Part shown: positions 6,232 through 11,813 of the stretch, one piece after another | How positions within the stretch are numbered: the stretch's first letter is position 1 | Layout of the letters: each line of letters begins with the position of its first letter | Source of the DNA: Pavlovales sp. CCMP2436 | Taxonomy: Eukaryota > Haptophyta > Pavlovophyceae > Pavlovales | Length of the DNA stretch: 11,813 nucleotides | Direction: 5' to 3' | Assembly (NCBI GenBank): GCA_026770615.1 | Contig: MU631811.1 | Coordinates: 27,537-39,349 of the forward strand | The notes under the pieces: model-generated | Databases searched by the model: none | What the model was told of the DNA's origin: nothing | The model's input: only the letters and a program-made list of their open reading frames with translations | Position numbers and translations under genes: made by a program

Positions 6232-7353
6232 AATCCACCGATGGAACTCCTGCGGTGACTCGCTCTGCCCAAGACTTGACGACTGCCAGGCGGCTAGACC
6301 CCTAAGCCTATTAAATAGAATGTTTATTCTCCTATTTAATAGGCTGCGTTTCCGGCACGCTGTAGCCGACGCACCGCGCGGCGGCCACCCAGGGTCACCA
6401 CGGCATTGCACCGCCACGTCTGGGGGGATCGAATTAACTATTAAGGTGATGCGGCGACTTCCCGTTGGCCTATTATATTATGATGGTGAATTAATGCACT
6501 GAGAAAAATTACAAAAAAAAAAATGAATTCAGCATGGAGGTGGCTGACCCTACATCACTGCCGCTTGAGCAGCTGTGCCGCTCACCGAGAAGGCGCTTGC
6601 CATCGGCGACTCGACGAGCGGTATCACTCGCACCTCGGCCAGCCAGGAGACCATGCGCGAGGGGCTCGCTCGTCCCACGCGCCGCCCAGCTAGCGCCCAC
6701 TTACTCGCGCCTATTGGTACCTCCTAAAACTAAAAGTTGCCTGCTTAAAAGAATTAGGTTGTAATTAAATCTACATTAAATTCGTAAAATTTCATTAGCT
6801 ATTGAGGATGTCCTGGCTGATGTTCTGGCTGATGGGTCGAGGCTTTTTCTGTGCCCCTTGAGACCCTAACCTCCAAGGCTCAGCCCCAGAGAACGAACTA
6901 GAAACAAATGGCGACAGCGTGTCGTACCCGACGTATTGAATAGGATTGAATAACAGGATCCGTTTCATCAGGAATCAGGGGTCTAGCCGCAGGCGCAGGC
7001 ATGCTGGCCTCGCCTCTATCTGCTGCTTTTTTAGGTCAGCTGCGTGCACAGCGCGCGATCGGCTTATTCGCCAGTGATCAAATCGACCCGCGTATAAATT
7101 AATATAAATTTCTTTGCTTCGACAATCAGAATTTTCCTGCACACAAAAGTGTAAGACTGACTACTATTTTCTGATTAAATAACTGAATACTGATCACGGA
7201 CAGCCAGCGGCCAATAAAAGCCGCGCGAAATAAGCTGCCAAAGCCAATGGCCCAACGCTAGAGGTATTCATGTTCATTACAAGGACCGTTACTCTCTCTC
7301 GGACAGCTGTTATACAAACAAAGATAGTTATTTAGCTTAAGTTGTAAACGCCG
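6232..7353. other. AT-rich spacer, no supported gene
   Basis: Over a kilobase without a convincing gene. A frame at 6534-6764 is open but resembles nothing. A GC-rich island at about 6560-6720 in another frame (AAVPLTEKALAIGDSTSGIT...) could be a gene scrap but opens with a stop. ctggctgatg is repeated at about 6815 and 6826. Homopolymer A lies at 6512-6522. TATA-like words (cgtataaattaatataaatt) lie near 7090-7110. A perfect hairpin lies at 6305-6345. Confidence 0.5.
6305..6345. repeat. Perfect 14-bp inverted repeat (hairpin)
   Basis: agcctattaaatag (6305-6318) and ctatttaataggct (6332-6345) are exact reverse complements around a 13-nt loop. It lies about 75 bp after the last armadillo frame ends. 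It could be a 3'-end structure, a palindromic scar of a mobile element, or a replication-slippage hairpin; the sequence does not choose among these. Confidence 0.85.
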
Positions 7354-7917
7354 TCAATCCGTGGTAGTGGACCCTGAATCGCCGTTGAACAAATACCAGT
7401 CCGTGGTCGCGAGGACTTCGGTCACGAGCCAACACCCCTCTTGCGGCGGTCGCCGTTCTTTCTGCAGCATCCATCGGAACTGCTTTGAGTCCGGCGCGGC
7501 GGCTGCATGGCCGTTTGTTGTCAGGGCGCCGTCCGTTGCCCAGCTGTCGACGCTCACCACAACAACCGCGATATCACCACGCGTTTCCGTGCCGGAAATG
7601 ATGGTGAGCTTTAAAATGGAAAAGCCGGGTGCGTTCACGAGCCCCAAGATGGCAGGACTATGCGCGTACTGGACAAACCGCTCAATCGTCCGTGCACCCT
7701 GTCGCGCCGTCAGCGCGCTCTTGCACTCGAATGTGCAAAATTGAAACAGACGGCGCAGCCCAGCGGAAGGGGCGGGGTTGCTGTTGTGCTGTAACGAAAG
7801 GCAGAGCGTTTCCACGATGTCCGCTGGCCCGATGCCCAGAGTTGGCCGCTGCGGCAGCTGCATCAGCCGCATGCTCATCTCGCCACTTGTGATCATGTCA
7901 TGGCACGCGGCGCACAT
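7354..7917 (-). CDS. DUF4864-like (NTF2/SnoaL-fold) protein of unknown function
   Basis: Counting from the first in-frame ATG at 7917, this is 187 codons ending at 7354. The open frame extends back to 8043 without an ATG, through an 11-bp tandem repeat, so I chose 7917. An upstream exon is possible, because a C-rich tract ending GCGACAG lies just before this ATG on the minus strand. Residues from the ATG: ADIVETLCLSLQHN (about 32-45), FQFCTFECKSAL (about 58-69), IERFVQYAHSPAILGL (about 78-93), a beta-rich middle, then FRWMLQKE...GCWLVTEVL (about 147-169). The order 'VE.QL.AL..., ...F.FAS...., ..F..MV.SP.Y..LL, F.W.L.rq...GCWm...V' is what I know from the DUF4864 family of plant and bacterial proteins. 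No catalytic role is established for it. A CAACH near the start is probably chance. It stands alone, with no co-oriented neighbour. Confidence 0.6.
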   Translation of the reverse strand: MCAACHDMITSGEMSMRLMQLPQRPTLGIGPADIVETLCLSLQHNSNPAPSAGLRRLFQFCTFECKSALTARQGARTIERFVQYAHSPAILGLVNAPGFSILKLTIISGTETRGDIAVVVVSVDSWATDGALTTNGHAAAAPDSKQFRWMLQKERRPPQEGCWLVTEVLATTDWYLFNGDSGSTTTD

Positions 7918-8208
7918 GACCAGGCTGTCGCGGGGCGGGGGCGGGCGATCAAGGCGTGTGGGCAGCGTGTGGGCAGCGCGTGGGCAGCGCGTAGGCCGCG
8001 TGTGGCTGTGGGCAGCAGGCAGCGGTCGCGAGCGTGTACGCACAGCCTGGGCAAGACCTCAAGTGATGGTGATGGTTTGTGCGTGTGTGGTATTTGCCCC
8101 TCCATCACTTGGCAACCCCACAGCCGCAAATCCGTTGGCAAGGCCTCAAGTGCAAGCTCTCACCGGAAATGATGCCCAGCGTCCGCATCGTGATTTTTCA
8201 AGTAACTA
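7918..8208. other. Spacer with 11-bp tandem repeat and short direct/inverted repeats
   Basis: Four 11-bp units (gtgtgggcagc, the same again, gcgtgggcagc, gcgtaggccgc) run 7956-7999. ggcaagacctcaagtg (8050-8065) recurs as ggcaaggcctcaagtg (8137-8152). caagtgatgg (8060-8069) has an inverted partner ccatcacttg (8102-8111). The minus open frame across this stretch has a biased, repetitive Pro/His/Thr/Arg composition and is not supported as coding. Confidence 0.6.
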
Positions 8209-8252
8209 ACGTGTATTGTAGGCTTCACTCACGTGTATTGTAGGCTTCACTC
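8209..8252. repeat. 22-bp perfect tandem duplication
   Basis: acgtgtattgtaggcttcac plus tc occurs at 8209-8230 and again, unchanged, at 8231-8252. On the minus strand each junction contains GTGAGTG, a good match to a 5' splice site (at 8232-8226 and 8254-8248). Confidence 0.9.
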
Positions 8253-9135
8253 ACCAAACTTATGGTCAGCGTAGTTTTCAGCTGCGATCCATGGTGCTCC
8301 CCCGATTGAGTGTCTCTGTGTGGCAACAATTCCGCTGCGTACCATTGGTGGCGTCCACTTCTTCTCTCCGCGTCTGTGTTTTTTCCTAGGTAGACTTTCT
8401 TCTATGTGGCCTACTGTGTTCAGTTGGCGACGCATCCAAAGAGCTCTTACGATCCAATACTGGATAAAAACCTAAAACCTTAATGTAACGTTCTATCTGA
8501 ATCTAAAATCCAAGGCGCTCGAAAATATCACAAGAACGGCCCCAACTAGTCTGCCCCCCCTCGTCGTTGCTCCGGAGAATTTCACCGGACTTTCTCGCGC
8601 AATCTACCCCCCCCCCCTTCCGGAACATGACAACTAATTCGGATAAATTATAGCGCCACGGATCCCGGGCCCAGTGCTGCCAACTGACAGCGCTCGATCC
8701 GACGAATCCCGGACTTATTCGATGAAAGCCGATGTACGGCTCGCTGCTACAGCGTGTCGTCCAGCCTGCTCGCGGGACTTGGAGATCGCATTCAGGTGCA
8801 TCGCAAAGGGATTGCATCCTCCCATATCACTTACTGACAGGCGGCGCATCGTGGGCTGCGTCGTCGTGTGGCTACCACTACCAGTCGAGCACACACAAAG
8901 TGTTGCCATCTTCATCAAGGCTGATTGCTGCCCAGGGGGGCTGAGCGCCCCCTCCCACTGCAGATAACATGAAAGCCACCTCCCTCAACGCCTAGGGTGG
9001 ATGCGGGTGTGTTGAAGGGTCATTCTAACTAACTACTAACACCAGTTGCCAGCCACCGCTCAACATAAAGAGCTAACTATTGCCTGCTTTTAAAAATCTG
9101 AGCCCAATGGTGTGGTCACATTGTCTCGCACGGAG
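8253..9135. other. Spacer, no supported gene
   Basis: Several open frames of 60-104 codons exist on both strands (for example 8674-8967 plus, 8503-8817 minus and 8254-8435 minus), but none has a recognisable motif and they overlap one another. Runs of C occur at about 8608-8617 and elsewhere. Just left of the tandem repeats is an AT-rich word cttttaaaaatct (about 9086-9098) followed by a CCAAT-type word (cccaatgg, about 9103-9110). This might be promoter sequence for the transporter gene, but the order of the two is unusual. Confidence 0.4.
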
Positions 9136-9250
9136 GAGAAGCACCGAGGAGAAGCACGCATAAGGTCGCGTGCGTGAAGCACGGGGAGAAGCATCGAGGA
9201 GGAAGCACGCGTAAGGTCGCGTGCGTGAAGCACCGGGGAGAAGCACCGAG
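9136..9250. repeat. ~51-bp tandem repeat upstream of the transporter gene
   Basis: Copy 1 (9136-9185, 50 bp) and copy 2 (9186-9237, 52 bp) differ by two 1-base indels and two or three substitutions. A third partial copy (gagaagcaccgag, 9238-9250) follows. Each full copy contains taaggtcgcgtgcgtgaagc. The array lies 134 bp before the start codon, so it is in the 5' untranslated region or core promoter. Confidence 0.85.
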
Positions 9251-9383
9251 CACATTGCTGTGCGTGTGGCTGGTAGCGTGCGTGTGCTTCTAGAGTGGTG
9301 TCAAGGAGACGCGCTAGGAGAGCGGAGAAGCCAAGCGGAAGCACACCCCAGAAAAGCACCGAACAGGAGCCGCACAGGGCAGT

Positions 9384-10652
9384 ATGTGCGACAGCAGCAA
9401 CGGTGTAGGCGTGCCGGACTTCTGGCTGGGCGTCGCGGCGTCTCTAATCGGAGACGTTGTGCTCAACTTCGGCATCAACCTGCAGCGCTTCGCACACATC
9501 AAGCTCGAGAAGCTGCCCATTGGCGAGCGGGTGCACTACACGCGCCACCCGATCTGGATCGGCGGCTTCATCATCTTTCTCGTGGGCAACCTTGGCGACG
9601 CCGTCGGGCTCTCGTTCACGCCGCAGTCGGTGATCACTCCAATCGGGAGCGTGTCACTCGTCTCCAACCTGCTGTTCGCCCGAGTTCTGCTCAAGGAGCA
9701 AATCAACATCTCGACGCTCGTTGGCGTCTTCCTCATCGTCGGCGGCGTGGTCACCATCGTTACGACGTCCAATACGGCGTGCACGGTCGAAACGCTCGAC
9801 ACACTCCTCGCCCGCTGGCGGCGTACCGACTTCGTCATCTTCACAGTCTGCCAAATCGTGGTTCTGGCTTGTTTGAACGCGTATGTCTACCGCGTGGAGC
9901 GGCGAATGAAACTGGAGAGCGAGGGGACCACAAAATGCCTCCTCGACTGGCAGGGGCGCCGCCTGCGCGTCGCCTACCCCATCCTCGCGTCTATGTACGC
10001 AACGTGGACGGTGCTGCTCATCAAGAGCATCGGTGAGCTCATCAAGGAGACGTTCCGCGGCAACAACCAGGTGCGCCCGGATTCTGAGGGGATGGGACGG
10101 CGTAGGCGCTGCTGATGCCCTGCCACACTGCACACATCCTAGCGCTCACCTTGTCCGTGTTGACAACTTACCTATAATAATCAGCTGCTCCGCTGGGAGA
10201 CCTACATGCTCCTTATCGGCGTGATCATCTCCGCGCCCTCGCAGCTTCGCTACCTCAACGCGGGCCTACGGCACTTCGAGGCACTTTTCATCGTGCCCGT
10301 CTTCTACGTGTTCTGGATTTTTGGCTCGATCACGGTCGGCGGCATCTACTTTGACGAGTTCATGGGCTTCAAGCAATGGCAGTATGGCGTCTTCGCCGCA
10401 GGCGTAGTCGGCAACGTAGTGGGTGTCGCCGTGCTGACCAGCCGGTCGCTCAGCCCAACCTCGGAGAGCGATCGGACGATGACATCGGTGCATATCGGAC
10501 CAGAGCAGGACCACACCTCCGACACTAAGGACGAGCCCGCGCTCGTGGCCGAGCCCGAGACGTTCTTTAATCTCGCTCTCTCGCCGGCACTGCAGTCGGG
10601 CACGACGAGCACGCGGAACTCGTTTGCCGAGCCAGCTCCAGGGCCTTCATGA
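9384..10652 (+). CDS. NIPA-family magnesium transporter (two exons)
   Basis: Exon 1 is 9384-10070 (229 codons) and exon 2 is 10185-10652 (155 codons plus TGA); the product is 384 residues, close to the family's usual 330-450. NIPA (DUF803) proteins are polytopic Mg2+ transporters of the plasma and endosomal membranes, in the drug/metabolite transporter superfamily. Hydrophobic segments lie at about 13-34, 57-76, 83-103, 110-128, 149-169, 196-216, 236-250, 262-283 and 296-314. Diagnostic stretches are GDVVLNFGINLQR (23-35), TPQSVITPIGSVSLVSNLLF (79-98) ending at LLKE (102-105), and, across the intron, SQLRYLNAGLRHFEALFIVP (248-267) leading to IYFDEF (283-288). These match the family's paired APxxLVTPLGALSV..LKE and Q..YLN.AL..F....V.P..YV...F.E patterns. 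The C-terminal 70 residues are acidic, Ser/Thr-rich and presumably cytosolic. The ATG at 9384 is the first in frame. It shows no lesions and is probably functional. Confidence 0.9.
10071..10184 (+). other. Intron in the NIPA-type gene (GT-AG, phase 0, 114 nt)
   Basis: The donor is AACCAG|GTGCGC and the acceptor AATAATCAG|CTGCTC. Exon 1 ends and exon 2 begins on whole codons, and joining them restores the NIPA reading frame without a gap. The intron is 114 nt, a multiple of three, but retention would stop translation at the TGA at 10113-10115. A ctcac word near 10145 and tgacaactta near 10161 are possible branch sites. The pyrimidine tract is weak. Confidence 0.88.
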
Positions 10653-11604
10653 AGCTGGGCGTCTGACTGTCCTGTAGAATTTTTACTGGTCAGAAAAATA
10701 TGAGTGTTAGCTTGCTTCTGAGCGACAGTCGCTGACTGAGTTCTGACTACTGACGTTAAGCGTAAAGTCTGTGCCCAGAGTCTCATTATTTTTATTCGCC
10801 CTGCGCACACCTTACGGTAGGGACGGTATCCGTGTGCTCTGCAAAGGTCCCTTGATCCGATTGTTTTCTCAACGCTTGGGTCTGGTGGAGACCTGTCAGG
10901 GGCCAGACATACTTCTAGATATTTACACACACGAGCGTGGCGCAACCGAATAAATACCGCCGGCTTTGTGATGAGATTTTTTTTGTATTTAAAAAAATTA
11001 TGACCTTCTTGAAGCTTGAAAATAATCATAAAAATCGCTCTTCTCCTCGCAAAGCCAGATTTTATCTGGATACGCCACATGTAACGAAGTTAGTGCACAT
11101 GCGAATTTCGTAAGTAGGCATGGAGCGGGCGGCCATCTTGCGCCCAATATGCCCTCTTCTTCTTGCGACTTTGTTTATCGGATGAAAAATAATGGCGAAA
11201 TTTTACGCGTTTTTTTTTTATCGCATGCCCATGGATGGAGATGATGCAAACAAAGCGCCAATATAAATATTTACCGCGGCTTGTTCACGGGCTATTCGAT
11301 ACGATACTACAGAAGAAATTCCTTTTGCCCAGGTGCAGACGGTTTTGCATACTTTAAACCTAAATTAGTCTTGTAATTGTTTTTACTTTATTCGGACCGT
11401 GCACGGCATCTGTAACTTACTACTCATCAAACTATTACTCAACTAATGCTCAACTACTACGCTCCACTCTAATTTTTAGAATCGAATTTACATGGACGGG
11501 CGGCGGTGCAGAGCGAGAACCGCCAGGCAGTGACTGCCACTGACTCGGCTTCAGCGTTTGCACACGTCGCTAACTTTGAGTGCTCAGCAGTGCTAGGCCC
11601 TGCG
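10653..11604. other. 3' region and AT-rich spacer
   Basis: No gene is supported. The first 100 bases contain repeated ctgact/gtcag words (tctgactg, tggtcag, gctgactgag, ttctgactactgac) that could form short hairpins. There are TATA-like stretches (atataaatattta near 11262) and an actact/aactact-rich stretch at about 11418-11460. The promoter of the gene starting at 11636 would lie in the right part of this spacer. Confidence 0.45.
10949..10954 (+). terminator. Possible polyadenylation signal AATAAA
   Basis: AATAAA lies 297 bp after the stop codon of the NIPA-type gene in AT-rich sequence; poly-T and poly-A runs follow at about 10977-11000. It is the only canonical signal I noticed downstream. 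Many algae use other signals, so its use is uncertain. Confidence 0.35.
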
Positions 11605-11628
11605 CTGCGCCTGCGCCTGCGCCTGCGC
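11605..11628. repeat. CTGCGC hexamer tandem repeat (4 copies)
   Basis: Four exact ctgcgc units at 11605-11628 end 7 bp before the candidate start codon at 11636, so they would lie in the 5' leader. Slippage or a GC-box-like regulatory role are both possible. Confidence 0.85.
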
Positions 11629-11635
11629 AGCCATC

Positions 11636-11694
11636 ATGGCCTTACGATTCGCGCTGGGGAGGCAGAGGAGCGCGATGAGCGAGGACATCTGCAG
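11636..11694 (+). CDS. Candidate first coding exon of a gene running off the right edge
   Basis: The ATG at 11636 sits in a strong start context (ccatcATGgc). The reading MALRFALGRQRSAMSEDIC, followed by two bases of the next codon, ends at CTGCAG|GTAAGAGT, a near-perfect 5' splice site. The exon is 59 nt and the intron would be phase 2. The peptide is short, basic and amphipathic with no acidic residue in its first 14 positions, which would suit a mitochondrial or plastid presequence. The intron would begin with the A-rich stretch from 11713 onward and continue past the window. The product cannot be identified. Confidence 0.45.
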
Positions 11695-11712
11695 GTAAGA
11701 GTCTAGGCCCTC

Positions 11713-11800
11713 CAAAAAAAACAAAAAAAAAAAAAAAATCTCTCGGATAAGCTCCAATTTTGTCTCCTGCGTAAAAAAAAGAAAAAAAGAAAAAAAGGGG
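11713..11800. repeat. A-rich low-complexity runs
   Basis: Runs of A with single interruptions lie at 11714-11738 and again at 11773-11797 (aaaaaaaagaaaaaaagaaa). They lie within the putative intron that starts at 11695. Low complexity could also reflect sequencing or assembly difficulty near a contig end. Confidence 0.6.
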
Positions 11801-11813
11801 GAATTGGGAATTG

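Noticed and set aside
7900..7905. CAACH as a cytochrome c haem motif in the DUF4864-like gene
   Set aside because: Single CxxCH without an axial-ligand context or signal peptide; likely chance.
9221..10036. 271-codon plus-strand open frame over the transporter
   Set aside because: Out-of-frame reading of NIPA exon 1, Arg/His/Pro-rich with no motif.
1..11813. CRISPR array, rRNA or bacterial operon
   Set aside because: No regular short direct repeats with unique spacers, no rRNA-like sequence, and no Shine-Dalgarno-led gene clusters; the spliced gene indicates a eukaryote.

Overview
The window looks like nuclear DNA from a GC-rich, repeat-laden eukaryote, most likely a microbial alga or other protist. 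The reasons are a plant/animal-type NIPA magnesium transporter split by a GT-AG intron, a second candidate exon ending in a strong 5' splice site, a Ty1/copia retrotransposon remnant, a MITE-like element, trinucleotide microsatellites, and GC-rich coding blocks separated by AT-rich spacers without operons. A haptophyte-like alga is my guess only; the sequence does not settle it.

Layout, left to right. 1-561: a 57-bp tandem duplication runs into the decayed RNase H end of a copia polyprotein. 562-970: spacer with CCGTCCG low-complexity blocks. About 980-1362 (minus): ankyrin-repeat gene remnant broken over several frames. 1358-1527: 170-bp MITE-like element with ~25-bp terminal inverted repeats. 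1747-3519 (minus): a 590-codon open frame with uracil-DNA-glycosylase-like motifs, a 33-residue unit present three times, and a tail that reads out of frame through a 31-residue relic of RNA polymerase II subunit RPB2. 3640-3840: GC-rich inverted-repeat sequence. 3842-6231 (plus): remnant of an alanine/glutamine-rich coiled-coil protein with a C-terminal armadillo array (48-residue period). It is broken by a ~0.5-kb insertion made of two 172-bp direct repeats and microsatellites, by three in-frame stops, and by a frameshift from a 14-bp deletion. 6232-7353: AT-rich spacer with a perfect 14-bp hairpin. 7354-7917 (minus): a probably intact small gene resembling the DUF4864 (NTF2/SnoaL-like) family. 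7918-9383: spacer with several short tandem repeats. 9384-10652 (plus): two-exon NIPA-type Mg2+ transporter, 384 residues, the best-supported gene. 10653-11635: 3' region and spacer. 11636-11694: likely first coding exon of a gene continuing beyond the right edge.

The genes do not appear to form a pathway. The left half reads as a graveyard of duplicated and mobile-element-damaged genes; the right half holds the intact ones. The points most worth following up are the UDG-like protein with its freshly amplified 33-residue repeat, the RPB2 relic hidden in its open frame, and the disrupted coiled-coil/armadillo gene.
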